Positions 1 to 8,371 of a DNA stretch of 64,000 bases are shown here, one piece after another. The DNA lies in assembly GCF_029893965.1 (NCBI RefSeq), contig NZ_JARXXP010000011.1, positions 1 to 64,000 of the forward strand, in the 5' to 3' direction. This DNA is from Paenibacillus sp. PastM-3 (lineage in GTDB: Bacteria > Bacillota > Bacilli > Paenibacillales > Paenibacillaceae). Every line of letters starts with the position of its first letter. Positions within the stretch are counted from its first letter, which is position 1. The position numbers and the translations under genes were made by a program. The notes beneath the pieces are model-generated. The model searched no databases and had not been told where the DNA came from. It worked only from the letters and a program-made list of their open reading frames with translations.

Positions 1-91
1 GGACACCCTTGCCCTTGGCTAACGGTAGGCGCTTGCCAGCCCCCGTTCGGGACTTTCACCCTAGAGATGACGCCCATGCTGGGCGTACCAC
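1..91 (-). mobile_element. Group II intron, 5' end (domain I start), cut by window edge
   Basis: Read on the minus strand, this begins GTGGTACGCCCAGCATGGGC and continues with the GGTGAAAGTCCC segment typical of the 5' end of bacterial group II introns. GUG plus a short G/C-rich hairpin is the usual 5' boundary. Only about 91 nt lie in the window; the catalytic domains and the reverse-transcriptase/maturase ORF would lie beyond the left edge. It starts directly after the T-run of the intrinsic terminator at 92-120, the preferred insertion context of class C group II introns. Recognition is from memory of intron 5' ends; class C assignment is inferred from the insertion context. Confidence 0.72.
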
Positions 92-120
92 AAAAAGCAT
101 CTTTTCCGGGAAAAGATGCT
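92..120 (-). terminator. Intrinsic terminator of the GGDEF gene, intron target
   Basis: The minus strand has 10-bp stem arms AGCATCTTTT / AAAAGATGCT around a 5-nt CCCGG loop, then a T-run at 95-92. It ends the diguanylate cyclase gene that stops at 129. The group II intron starts at the next base, 91. Confidence 0.85.
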
Positions 121-128
121 CCTCTGCC

Positions 129-1721
129 TTATTCACCATATATAACCGTCAGGTTCCTTCCGTTATGCTTGGCTGTATACAAGGCCTCATCCGCCCTTCC
201 CAGCAGCTCCTCCCGGTTTCTTCCATGCGTAGGGTAATGGGCAATGCCCTGTGAGGAGGTAACCGTCATCGGCAGGGGAACCTCCGTCACCTCCAGCGTC
301 TTACGAATTCGTTCAGCCACGATGTAAGCATTCTCCGCCTTGGTCCGGGGAAGCAGCAGCACAAACTCCTCACCGCCGTAACGGGCACAGACATCGCCGG
401 GACGGATGTTGGCTGCGAGAATATCAGCTACCCGGCGCAGCACCTCGTCACCGGCCAGATGGCCATACGTATCATTTACAAATTTGAATCTATCCACATC
501 TAGAACAATAACTGAAAACGGAACTCTCGCGGCGATCCACTGGCTGATGCTGTTATCCAGCGCCCTGCGGTTCGTCAGGCCGGTTAGCAGATCTGTCCTC
601 GCTTCCTGGGTCAGAAGATCTGTCTGCTTCTGGATATCTTTCAAGGCCAGCACCACAGCCGTTGTAAGCAGATCAACCTCACGGTTCCAATGAGGCTTCA
701 GCTCGGGCAGCTCGACCTTTTCTTTGCCGATTCTGTTGACCAGGTCAGCAAGTACCACAAACGGCTTGGCCAGCTGATGTGCAAGGACAAATACACAGAA
801 CAGCAAAACGACGAACGGAACAAGGGTATACACTAATATTTTGTGCATATGCCCTAACAGCTGCTGCTGGATAGCGTCAGCCGGTGAAGCAACAACAACA
901 CCCCAGCCATTGGAGGGAACAGATGAAAAACCCGCAAGCATGGATACACCTTTAGTATTTTCCGCCTGCATACTGCCGCTCTTGCCCTGCATCAGCTGCG
1001 CGACAACCCTGTTTCTGGTTACATCCTCATTTAGTCTGCTGGTCTCCGGGTGATAAAGCAACCGTCCTTCTCTGCTGACGATATAGTAATAAGCCCCTGT
1101 CTCATCTATCTCATTGTTTCCGAAAATCATATTCAGAATATTGTAATCCTGGAGATAGACCGCGCCGACCAGCTGCCCCTGATAATATCTGTCTTTGTTA
1201 TATAGCGGCTCACTCATTAAGAACAGCATCCTGCCGGTCGACGGGGCAATAAAAGGCGCCGAAAGATAAGAATTTTTTAGTCTGAGCATTTCTTTTATCT
1301 CGGGAGAAGAAATGTGCCGGCCTGCCATACCCAGATCTGAAGGTGAATTATTCAAAACATTCCCGTCGCCATCCATCAGAACAATCGAGTTAAAGTAATT
1401 GCTGGTGTTGCGCGTAAGCTCAAGATAAGCATCTATATTGGCCGGCGGTACGGCTCCCAGGTTGGCAATCTGGTCCGCACTGAAGAGCAGGCTGCTGCGC
1501 ATCGAAAGGAACAGCGAGTCCACTGTCTTGCTCATTCTTTCCGCATTGGTGTAATTCAGATTAAGCGTTGTCTCTATAAGAGATTTCTTTTTGGACTGGT
1601 AGGAACCAATCAGCAGAATGGTTGTGGTTAACAGGAACACCAAAGTCACCAGTGCCATGAGCAGCAACGTGAGGCTGAGTTTCTTCCTGGGTCTGGGCTC
1701 TGCTCTTACTGGTCCGGGCAT
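129..1721 (-). CDS. Membrane diguanylate cyclase (Cache-type sensor + GGDEF)
   Basis: A two-TM sensor protein of about 530 residues that makes c-di-GMP. A TM helix near residues 17-42 is followed by a roughly 250-residue extracytoplasmic region of Cache/PAS-like type, a second TM near 295-320, a HAMP-like linker and a C-terminal GGDEF domain. The active-site motif is GGEEF, an active variant. RPGD lies five residues upstream, so the RxxD feedback-inhibition site is present. The start is placed at ATG 1721, about 9 nt after AGGGGG, instead of the in-frame TTG at 1730. A terminator and an inserted group II intron lie immediately downstream. The ligand is unknown. Confidence 0.92.
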   Translation of the reverse strand: MPGPVRAEPRPRKKLSLTLLLMALVTLVFLLTTTILLIGSYQSKKKSLIETTLNLNYTNAERMSKTVDSLFLSMRSSLLFSADQIANLGAVPPANIDAYLELTRNTSNYFNSIVLMDGDGNVLNNSPSDLGMAGRHISSPEIKEMLRLKNSYLSAPFIAPSTGRMLFLMSEPLYNKDRYYQGQLVGAVYLQDYNILNMIFGNNEIDETGAYYYIVSREGRLLYHPETSRLNEDVTRNRVVAQLMQGKSGSMQAENTKGVSMLAGFSSVPSNGWGVVVASPADAIQQQLLGHMHKILVYTLVPFVVLLFCVFVLAHQLAKPFVVLADLVNRIGKEKVELPELKPHWNREVDLLTTAVVLALKDIQKQTDLLTQEARTDLLTGLTNRRALDNSISQWIAARVPFSVIVLDVDRFKFVNDTYGHLAGDEVLRRVADILAANIRPGDVCARYGGEEFVLLLPRTKAENAYIVAERIRKTLEVTEVPLPMTVTSSQGIAHYPTHGRNREELLGRADEALYTAKHNGRNLTVIYGE

Positions 1722-1849
1722 TTCTCTCAACCCCCTATTCAGCCGGACTTATTTGCTTTAATTATATACGATTGGAATGGAGAATCTACCTCCAGATTTC
1801 TTTTCCAGTTCCATTGCCGACTGCACATTATTGAAACGGCATACAAATC

Positions 1850-1893
1850 AAAGAGCAGGTGCCAGGGGAAGCCGCCGGCAGCCTGCTCTTTGG
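1850..1893 (-). terminator. Probable intrinsic terminator after the YfiT/DinB gene
   Basis: Long hairpin with arms AAAGAGCAGG / CCTGCTCTTT and an inner GCC/GGC pairing. A short T-rich tail follows on the minus strand. It lies 6 bp past the stop of the gene ending at 1900. Confidence 0.7.
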
Positions 1894-1899
1894 TATGAT

Positions 1900-2448
1900 T
1901 CACCATCCGCTTCGCTGGATAAGCGAGATAATCTGGGCAGTATGGTGATTGTTATGCCAGATATATCTTTGCAGTGCAGCATCAAGGCTCAGCGTTCCAA
2001 GACCGGCACTCACAAAGCTCCGTTCGAAGTCAGCCTCCTGCAAAGAATTCAGCAAGGTCACGAACCGGCGGTTAAGACTGTCTATCAGCTGCAGCGAAGA
2101 CTCCACCGGTTCACCTGTATAATCGCTTTGCTCAGCCCACAGATCCTGCCGGTAAGACGGAATCTGAGGCAGTTCCTCGGTCAGCCCTTTTTTGAAGCGG
2201 AGATAGGCGTACATCCCGGTATCTGCCAGGTGATGAACGACTTGCCTTACGGTCCACCCCCCTTCACGATAGGGAGTATTCAACTGCTCGGGAGTAAGCG
2301 GAAGCACTGCATCCTTTAATTCTGACGACAGCCGGCTGGTCTTCTGAATGTCCTGATTTCGTTCCTCCGTATTCAGATAGATCCTCGCCTCAAATCTTCC
2401 TGCAGGATAACACAAAAGTTCAAGCTCATCCGGTGTATATTCACTCAT
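1900..2448 (-). CDS. YfiT/DinB-family putative bacillithiol transferase or metal hydrolase
   Basis: 182 residues, the normal size for the YfiT (BstA-like) branch of the DinB superfamily. These are four-helix-bundle enzymes with a three-His metal site that transfer low-molecular-weight thiols or hydrolyse substrates in the cytoplasm. The family signature WTVRQVVHHLADTGMYAYLR is near residues 65-85, and the C-terminal HNNHHTAQI supplies the remaining His ligands. The start ATG at 2448 has GGAGGCG upstream. It is followed by a terminator. It lies 33 bp downstream of the HAD gene and could be the last gene of that unit. The substrate is not visible from sequence. Confidence 0.85.
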   Translation of the reverse strand: MSEYTPDELELLCYPAGRFEARIYLNTEERNQDIQKTSRLSSELKDAVLPLTPEQLNTPYREGGWTVRQVVHHLADTGMYAYLRFKKGLTEELPQIPSYRQDLWAEQSDYTGEPVESSLQLIDSLNRRFVTLLNSLQEADFERSFVSAGLGTLSLDAALQRYIWHNNHHTAQIISLIQRSGW

Positions 2449-2481
2449 ATTGTACGCCTCCTAATATAGAACTAATGCAGG

Positions 2482-3156
2482 CTATAAGAGGCCATAGCAT
2501 TCATCCAGCGAAGCCACGGTATAATCCGGCTTCACCGTATGCTCCCAGCACGCTCCGGTCCGGTTAATCCAGCATGAAGTAATTCCTGCCCTTGCTGCCC
2601 CCAAAACATCTGACGGTGTATCTCCGATATGAATAATCTGCTCCGGTGCTGCTCCGTAATGGGTAATGACCTCATGGAACATAAGATTGCGGCTGTCGTT
2701 TTTGTAGGATTTGTACTTTTCAGAGGTAAATAGCGTGACAGGATAGTTCAGGTAGAATTCCGGAAGCATCAGGGTATCTGTATCACTGACAATGCAAACC
2801 TGATATTCCTGGCACACCTTTTCCATAAACCGTTCCGTATCTTCATACAAAGCAGACAGCCGATGCTGTGCAAACAGGATTTCTACAGCCTGCATGTCAT
2901 CGAAATCCACCCCATGCTGCCGGAAAACCTGCCGGAAGCCGCGAGAGTATATCTCTTTACTGGTCCAAAAGCTTCCCTTCTCCCTAACCTCTGCCGCCGT
3001 TTCATAATAGCTTCGCAGCAGCAGGCTGCCAAGCTCCAAAGCCCGTTCTTCACTGTATTCGTGATTCAGAATAGGCCTCCATACATGCTCTCTCCGGCCT
3101 TCAATATTGACCAGCGTCTGAAACATATCCAGGCTGACTACGCTGTAACGGCTCAT
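2482..3156 (-). CDS. HAD-superfamily hydrolase, subfamily IA-like
   Basis: About 224 residues. Motif I is LDMFQTLVN: the nucleophile Asp is present, but the second Asp of the usual DxDxT is Phe, as in some dehalogenase-like members. Motif II is near CIVSDTD, and the motif IV region is IIHIGDTPSDVLGAARAG. The protein is cytoplasmic and may be a sugar-phosphate or other small phosphatase. The start is chosen at ATG 3156 because it overlaps the GH9 stop as ATGA, indicating translational coupling; an in-frame TTG lies at 3165. It forms a tight unit with the GH9 gene and the Cof-type HAD gene upstream. Substrate is unknown, and the altered motif I leaves phosphatase activity uncertain. Confidence 0.85.
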   Translation of the reverse strand: MSRYSVVSLDMFQTLVNIEGRREHVWRPILNHEYSEERALELGSLLLRSYYETAAEVREKGSFWTSKEIYSRGFRQVFRQHGVDFDDMQAVEILFAQHRLSALYEDTERFMEKVCQEYQVCIVSDTDTLMLPEFYLNYPVTLFTSEKYKSYKNDSRNLMFHEVITHYGAAPEQIIHIGDTPSDVLGAARAGITSCWINRTGACWEHTVKPDYTVASLDECYGLL

Positions 3157-4799
3157 CCCTGCCAAGACCCGCCATTAAACCTCGCTGCCACAAATACAGC
3201 TGGAGAGTTCCAATAGATTGTAACCTCGTTCGTTGAGTAGCTGAGGTCATGATCGGCAAAGCACTGCGCGGCAGGCTTGCCCTGCAGATGCTCCCTGACA
3301 TATTCATCATGCAGTCCGCGGTCCGGCCCGCCGGACACAAGCCCCGGAACCGGCTCCTCCACCCCGTCCCCCACAGACGGACGGTGATGTGGATGGCGGA
3401 CCGGATGGTCACCGTAGCCGGTCACGTAGCTGATGTCCAGTACATTCCGGCCGAGCAGATAATGCAGATGATCCAGTGCACATTCCGCATAGGATGCCTC
3501 CCCGCTGAAGCGCTCTGCAGCCAGGAGCAGCATCGCATTATTCATTACCAGCATATTGCTGCCCCAAATGTAATCTTCTTCCCGCAAGGAGATGCGGTAT
3601 CCGTCTTGTCGGCTTACCGCAGCCAGCCGGTCCGCCTCAGCCAGGAGTCCTTCCTGCAGTGTCCGGTATAATTCTTCATCCGTCTCATCCTTGCCGGTAA
3701 GCAGATAAGCAAATGTGCCGTAGCCGCCCATATCCGCCCAGCCCAGGGCGAATTTCGGGAAGGGCAGCCGGGCCAGCGCCTGAACAGCTTCGTGGTACAT
3801 CTCTTCGCCCGTTGTCCGGTAGAGCTCAGCCGCGGCCCAGAAGCGTTCATCATGATCCACTTCATCACCGTATTCACCGGTGGATATTTCCGGTGGATTG
3901 GTGAAGCCCGGTTCCTCCGGATGCTGCACCAGCCATTGCCAGGCTGCCTCTGCCGCCGCCAGGCAGCGTGCCGCAAAGTCCTCATTCCAAGGCTTATAAA
4001 TTCTTGCAGCCATTGCCATCACTCCAGCGAAGTCTCCGGTGGCCGCCGCCGATACCGGCGAGAAAAACAGCCCGTCCGTATCATCCTCCGGCATCACGTC
4101 AAGCCCGGGAAAGCTTGCGGTGGTCAGCTTGTGATACACGCCGCCGGCAGCCTCCTGCATCTTGAACAGCCAGTCCAGCTCAACCTTGCATTCCAGCAGC
4201 ACATCTGGCGTTTTGCCGTCGGTTTCAGGCAGTGTGAAGCGATCCGTAAATGCAGCAGGATACCATTCAAAGGCAAGCAGCAGGTCGGCAACAGCCTTGG
4301 CCCCCGGACCGGAATACTTGCCGTAATCCCCGGCATCATGCCAGCCTCCGCTGCTGTCCAGCTTCAGGCCGGGCTGGCCAATTACAGCCCCCTCAGCCAG
4401 ATGGCAGGCTGCGTGCCCCCAAGATCCGGCATATTCTCCGCCCAGCTCCACACCGCAGCGGTAGAAATAAAAGGCTTTCAACAATCCTTGCTGCAGCTCC
4501 TCAAAAGGACGCTCTCTAATAACAAACTCAGCAGAAACCGTCCCGTCCTCTGCTTCAATGAGATAGCTGCCGGAATCCGTAACCGCAGAAAAATCTCCTG
4601 TATGCACATCAGCACCGCTGGTCTTGTCCCAAGCTGCTGCAGATGTCACTCCGCTGTACACGGCTGTACGGGTTTTGGCATCCAGCACCCGGAACTGATG
4701 CTCCCCGCCCGTAAACAGGGCAATCTTGCTCCCTTTTGCCGGATATCCAATCTGATTCACTGTAATTGCGCGGATAATGTGTTCACTCACCTGATACAC
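3153..4799 (-). CDS. Cytoplasmic GH9 glycoside hydrolase with N-terminal Ig-like domain
   Basis: 548 residues: an N-terminal CelD_N-type Ig-like domain (VNQIGYPAKGSK near residue 13) followed by an (alpha/alpha)6 GH9 domain. The catalytic base region is GGWHDAGDYGKY, and the proton donor is the Glu of STNEVTIYWN near the C terminus; HPHHRPS is also conserved. GH9 enzymes cleave beta-1,4-glucans, and intracellular members are often exo-acting on cello-oligosaccharides or related beta-glycosides. No signal peptide is visible, so an oligosaccharide substrate is likely (inference). The start is GTG 4799, overlapping the upstream HAD gene by 17 nt; a second GTG at 4790 is possible. The frame is intact through the conserved C terminus. 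Confidence 0.88.
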   Translation of the reverse strand: MYQVSEHIIRAITVNQIGYPAKGSKIALFTGGEHQFRVLDAKTRTAVYSGVTSAAAWDKTSGADVHTGDFSAVTDSGSYLIEAEDGTVSAEFVIRERPFEELQQGLLKAFYFYRCGVELGGEYAGSWGHAACHLAEGAVIGQPGLKLDSSGGWHDAGDYGKYSGPGAKAVADLLLAFEWYPAAFTDRFTLPETDGKTPDVLLECKVELDWLFKMQEAAGGVYHKLTTASFPGLDVMPEDDTDGLFFSPVSAAATGDFAGVMAMAARIYKPWNEDFAARCLAAAEAAWQWLVQHPEEPGFTNPPEISTGEYGDEVDHDERFWAAAELYRTTGEEMYHEAVQALARLPFPKFALGWADMGGYGTFAYLLTGKDETDEELYRTLQEGLLAEADRLAAVSRQDGYRISLREEDYIWGSNMLVMNNAMLLLAAERFSGEASYAECALDHLHYLLGRNVLDISYVTGYGDHPVRHPHHRPSVGDGVEEPVPGLVSGGPDRGLHDEYVREHLQGKPAAQCFADHDLSYSTNEVTIYWNSPAVFVAARFNGGSWQG

Positions 4800-5649
4800 G
4801 CTCCCTTTTTAATTTCAGTGTCTGCTCCAGATATGCTCCTACACCATCTTCATTATTGGAGCCAATTACATCATGTGCAAGAGCCTTGAGCTCCGGCTGG
4901 GCATTCTGCACAGCTATTCCCCGGCCGGCTGCCGAGAACAGCCCAAAATCATTAATATGATCACCGAATACAGTGATGTTGCCTGTCTCAACGCCCACAT
5001 GCTGTGCCCACAATTTCAGCCCTTCACTCTTGTTGCCCCTTGGATGGCTGAATTCAAGAAAGTAATGATCCTCTATGTATATGTCCTTCATGAAATGGAC
5101 CTGCAGCTGATTCCCGAACCGCTCCTGCACCGCCTGGCGGATTGGCTGAAGCTCCTCAAGCAAACCGATGTAGCTGATAATCAGTGTCCTGAAGCCGTCA
5201 GGACATTCCAGCTTGTTCACTTCCCGGAACCGTTTGTCCCCCGGCCGGCTGTTAAAGAACTGTACCTCACCGCTTCTCGACAGCGGTTCATGCAGCACAC
5301 GTTCACAGTCCGCTTCATCCAGTGAGAAATAATATGGTGAAATGCCGCCCAGCTCCCGTCCGAGAGCGATAATTTCCCCGGAGATAACGGGGTCCAGCCA
5401 ATATCCGTCGATTACTTTGCCGTTGATCCCGTCATAGATCAGCGCCCCGTTATACAGAATCAGCGGATATTTCCAGGGTATCTGCGAAACCGCACGGGTT
5501 GAGCTGACATACCCTCTGGCCGTTGCATAACTGATTATAGCGCCTTGATCAAGCGCTTCTGTAATTACCTGCACTGTATAGTCTGTAAGCTTCTGTTCCG
5601 AGGTGAGCAGTGTTCCGTCCAGATCCGTAATATAGGCCTCTGTTATCAT
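4783..5649 (-). CDS. Cof-type HAD-IIB phosphatase
   Basis: About 288 residues. Motif I is ITDLDGTLLTS with both Asp residues, a large C2-type cap fills the middle, and HPRGNKSEGLK and VFGDHINDFGLF are the Lys and acidic motifs typical of Cof/YidA phosphatases. These dephosphorylate sugar phosphates or cofactors in the cytoplasm. The start is ATG 5649, supported by AGGAGG 5 nt upstream; the longer ORF would start inside repeat DNA. It is the first gene of a coupled unit with GH9 and the second HAD protein, and two copies of a 61-62 bp repeat lie just upstream. Confidence 0.9.
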   Translation of the reverse strand: MITEAYITDLDGTLLTSEQKLTDYTVQVITEALDQGAIISYATARGYVSSTRAVSQIPWKYPLILYNGALIYDGINGKVIDGYWLDPVISGEIIALGRELGGISPYYFSLDEADCERVLHEPLSRSGEVQFFNSRPGDKRFREVNKLECPDGFRTLIISYIGLLEELQPIRQAVQERFGNQLQVHFMKDIYIEDHYFLEFSHPRGNKSEGLKLWAQHVGVETGNITVFGDHINDFGLFSAAGRGIAVQNAQPELKALAHDVIGSNNEDGVGAYLEQTLKLKRERVSGE

Positions 5650-5663
5650 ACATCCTCCTACAA

Positions 5664-5808
5664 GTTTTGATAGCATTGCTGCACTGGAATATCAGCGCAA
5701 AACTGCTCCGGAAGCATTCACTTCGTTTTGATAGCAGCTGCTGCACTGGAATATCAGCGCAAAACTGCTCCGGAAGCATTCACTTCGTTTTGATAGCAGC
5801 TGCTACAT
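5664..5808. repeat. Tandem 61-62 bp repeat, about 2.3 copies
   Basis: Units start with GTTTTGATAGCA at 5664, 5725 and 5787. The first two copies are nearly identical over their full length; the third stops after about 22 bp. The array lies in the presumed leader/promoter region of the HAD/GH9 unit, 15 bp before its start codon. A short ORF reading through it simply repeats the same peptide and is not credible as a gene. Confidence 0.9.
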
Positions 5809-5849
5809 ATACAAAACATGCTATACGATGCGGCTGACTACCGCTGTGA

Positions 5850-6587
5850 TTATTCGCCCAGCAGCTTCATAAAGCCGGCAGGCAGATTGAACTGCTGGTT
5901 ATTAATCATGATCCGCTGGAACTCTATGGAATCCTCATCCGCCTGGGCATCCTTAATTTCCTGAATCTCCCGGTGCAGGCGTTCCATCTGCAGATCCAGC
6001 TCGTTCGCTTTTATGGCTGCATTCTTCAGCTCAAGGGTCAAGTGTTCAGGAACAGACTGGCTATACTTATAGAAAATTTTATGCTCGAGGCTGGCCCAGA
6101 AGTCCATGGCAATGGTACGGATCTGAACCTCTACACATACTAGCTCTGTACAGTCTGACAGGAACACCGGCACTTCCACCAGCAGGTGAAGACTCTGGTA
6201 ACCGTTCGGCTTAGGGTTCTTAATATAATCCTTCACCTGCAGCACTTTCAGGTCATCCTGCTTCTGCAGCATCTCGCTGACCTGATAGATATCTGAAATG
6301 AATGAACACGTGATCCGGAGGCCCGCAATGTCCTTGATGCTTGATCTTACCGCATCCAGGGAGAACGGTTTGTTTTTGCGCAGCATTTTGTTCATAATGC
6401 TCTCCGGGGATTTGATGCGGGACTTGGTATGTTCGATCGGGCTATAGTCATGTAGCATCTGAAATTCCTGCTTCAGGATTTCTATCTTGGTCTCAATTTC
6501 TTCCAGAGCGAACTTGTAAATCATCATAAACCGGGTCAGCTCATACTTGATCTGCTTAAAATTCTCAATCTGGTTGCCAGCGTTCAT
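5850..6587 (-). CDS. relP: Small alarmone synthetase, RelP/SasA (YwaC) type
   Basis: 245 residues. It has a RelA/SpoT-like synthetase domain and no hydrolase or regulatory domain. Conserved stretches are IEHTKSRIKSPESIMNK, DIAGLRITCSFISDIY, KPNGYQSLHLL and VEVQIRTIAMDFWASLEHK. These match the YwaC/RelP subgroup better than YjbM/RelQ. The enzyme makes (p)ppGpp from ATP and GTP/GDP. The C-terminal 40 residues are a charged helix. The start is ATG 6587, 8 nt after AGGAG; an ATG two codons upstream is too close to the site. In Bacillus subtilis this paralogue belongs to the envelope-stress response (family knowledge). Confidence 0.9.
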   Translation of the reverse strand: MNAGNQIENFKQIKYELTRFMMIYKFALEEIETKIEILKQEFQMLHDYSPIEHTKSRIKSPESIMNKMLRKNKPFSLDAVRSSIKDIAGLRITCSFISDIYQVSEMLQKQDDLKVLQVKDYIKNPKPNGYQSLHLLVEVPVFLSDCTELVCVEVQIRTIAMDFWASLEHKIFYKYSQSVPEHLTLELKNAAIKANELDLQMERLHREIQEIKDAQADEDSIEFQRIMINNQQFNLPAGFMKLLGE

Positions 6588-6681
6588 CTTCATTTCTCCT
6601 CTTTCTGCTGCCAATAGGATTGGCAGGTTCTCTATTAATCATAGCCAGTCAGCCGGAGGAATTCAAATATGCCCAAAATGT

Positions 6682-6714
6682 AAAAAAAGCCGCCCTAGTC
6701 CCGCACAGGGCCTG
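6682..6714 (-). terminator. Intrinsic terminator after the HD-GYP-like gene
   Basis: The minus strand reads GCCCT...AGGGC with a GGC extension followed by seven T (6688-6682). The orientation fits the gene ending at 6757. Confidence 0.8.
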
Positions 6715-6756
6715 AAGGGTGACTTTATTTGAGTATAGCTGCGTGATTAACCGGGC

Positions 6757-7785
6757 TTATACCAGAACCTCATCAACAGTCAAAGTGCGTTCCCGGGACA
6801 AGTCCCTGTAACCCTCATTCACTTTAATCAGCGGCTTAAAAATATCCAGGGCATTGTTCATTACAATAGTGCCGGTCTCCCCGTTACTGAGCTGCACAGT
6901 CTTTCCTACAAAGCCCGGCAGAAGATGGCCGGTTAAAGCCTGAACCACATTGCCGTTCAGTCTGCCGAAGCCCCATTCATGCACCTGGCGCAACACACTT
7001 ACCAGTCCCTGCTTGGGCCGGCTGAGTCTGGAGGTGGTCAGCTTCATATATATATCGGCGACTGTAACGATCTCCGTATACGGATGCAGCTCGTTCTTGA
7101 GGCTACCTGCAGAATGAGCGGAGCTGCTCTCATAGTCATGATGCTGCAGCGCAACCAGCGCTGTGGCTTCATCCTGCATCGAGCTGCGGATGATATCGTA
7201 GCCGTAGGCGGTATGGCGTTTCAGTTCTTCTATTTCCTCAGCCGACAGCAGGCCGGGATTGTTCAGGATGGACAAGGATACCTGGCTCTTGCCGATATCA
7301 TGCAGATAGCCGGCACGGCTGATCCGGTAACATTCCTCTTTGGAGTGCCCCAGCCATTTGGCAATATAGTAAGACAGCAGGCCCACCTGAAGCGAGTGCT
7401 GGTATGTATCAATATCTTCGCGGTCAAGCAGGAGCAGCAGAGAGACCACATCCTTTTGCTTATCCAGAGTCTCCAGCAGCGGCTGCAGCGTAGCATCCAC
7501 CAGAGCCGGAGTGAAGCATCCCTGGGACAATGCCTCCAGAAAAGTCGCCTCATAATTCATAATGACCTGGTCGAATTCATTATGCAGCCCATGTCCGGGC
7601 TCCTCAGCACTTTCGTACAGTTCACGGACCTGAATCGATACGTAATCGACCCTGTGTCTGATCAGCAGGGAAATTTCTTCACGCGTGACGACAGTCCCGC
7701 CTGGCAGTATATGCAAGCCTACACGATTGAAAGTGTCAGTCATGAGGCGGTCACCTGGTTTCAAATCTGTGACATGAACCTTCAA
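6757..7785 (-). CDS. HD-domain protein of HD-GYP type with degenerate GYP motif
   Basis: 342 residues. The N-terminal part (DLKPGDRLMTDTFNRVGLHILPGGTVVTREEI) resembles the segment found before many Bacillales HD-GYP domains. The HD domain has YLHDIGKS near residue 165 and the downstream metal-binding HTAYGYDII and ALQHHD. The GYP loop is eroded: after HHD comes YESSSAHSAG, without DGxGYP. Intact family members hydrolyse c-di-GMP. This one keeps HD metal ligands but has lost the signature loop, so activity may be altered. The start ATG at 7785 has AAGGAGTGC upstream. It is monocistronic, with a terminator downstream. Confidence 0.85.
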   Translation of the reverse strand: MKVHVTDLKPGDRLMTDTFNRVGLHILPGGTVVTREEISLLIRHRVDYVSIQVRELYESAEEPGHGLHNEFDQVIMNYEATFLEALSQGCFTPALVDATLQPLLETLDKQKDVVSLLLLLDREDIDTYQHSLQVGLLSYYIAKWLGHSKEECYRISRAGYLHDIGKSQVSLSILNNPGLLSAEEIEELKRHTAYGYDIIRSSMQDEATALVALQHHDYESSSAHSAGSLKNELHPYTEIVTVADIYMKLTTSRLSRPKQGLVSVLRQVHEWGFGRLNGNVVQALTGHLLPGFVGKTVQLSNGETGTIVMNNALDIFKPLIKVNEGYRDLSRERTLTVDEVLV

Positions 7786-8038
7786 GTTGCAGCACTCCTT
7801 TTAAATTACAAATAATGAAACCTTATCTTCTTTGATCATAGCCAAATGCCCTCCTGGTAACAATATGGTTAAAGTCACATTCATTGGTCCGGCCTAGTTC
7901 TAATGTAACCCTACTTTAGCCGCGCTTTAATCCAGAGTCGTTATAGTGTTGTTAAGCGAAGTCTTTTCTCATATCTATCTTTATTGCTGTAATCAATAGT
8001 ATAATCAATTCCAGTTCTTTCAGTTGAGGAGGTTCATT

Positions 8039-8344
8039 ATGTTCGAGCATTTGGTTGTATTTAAGTTTAACAGCAGCTTTAACCCGGAGCAGGAGCAGCA
8101 GCTGGTACAGGCACTTCTGGGTCTGAAGGATCAGATTCCGGGAATTATCGGATTAACGGCAGGTGGGAATGTAACCGAGGAGACGGAGAATATCCATGGT
8201 TATACGCTGGGGCTCCGTGTGACCTTTACAGATCAGGAAGCCCTGCGCGCATACGGGCCGCATCCGGCCCACCAGCAATTTGTAGCCATGCTTGAGGGGA
8301 TTATTGAGAGTGTTGTTGTAGTGGATTATCCTGTACAGGTCTGA
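8039..8344 (+). CDS. Dabb-family stress-responsive alpha/beta barrel protein
   Basis: 101 residues, the normal length for one Dabb (dimeric alpha-beta barrel) domain, starting MFEHLVVFKF and ending VVVDYPVQV. The N-terminal His and the G-H-P-x-H segment (YGPHPAHQQFV) are typical. The biochemical role is usually unknown in bacteria. The start is ATG 8039 with GAGGAGG 7 nt upstream; the longer ORF from TTG 8024 would have its Shine-Dalgarno site inside the gene. It converges with the signal peptidase gene. Confidence 0.9.
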   Translation: MFEHLVVFKFNSSFNPEQEQQLVQALLGLKDQIPGIIGLTAGGNVTEETENIHGYTLGLRVTFTDQEALRAYGPHPAHQQFVAMLEGIIESVVVVDYPVQV

Positions 8345-8371
8345 TTCCGGGCAGGCCGGAAGGTAGCGTCT

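Noticed and set aside
3101..3412. Possible frameshift near the GH9 3' end
   Set aside because: The GH9 frame itself reads through HPHHRPS and the catalytic STNEVTIYWN to the stop, so no frameshift is needed; the other frame is a shadow.
3792..4889. 365-codon plus-strand ORF opposite GH9
   Set aside because: Antisense shadow of a well-conserved enzyme; no domain and no ribosome site.
5549..5779. 76-codon ORF across the 61-bp repeats
   Set aside because: The product duplicates the same repeat-encoded peptide and overlaps the supported start of the Cof-type HAD gene.
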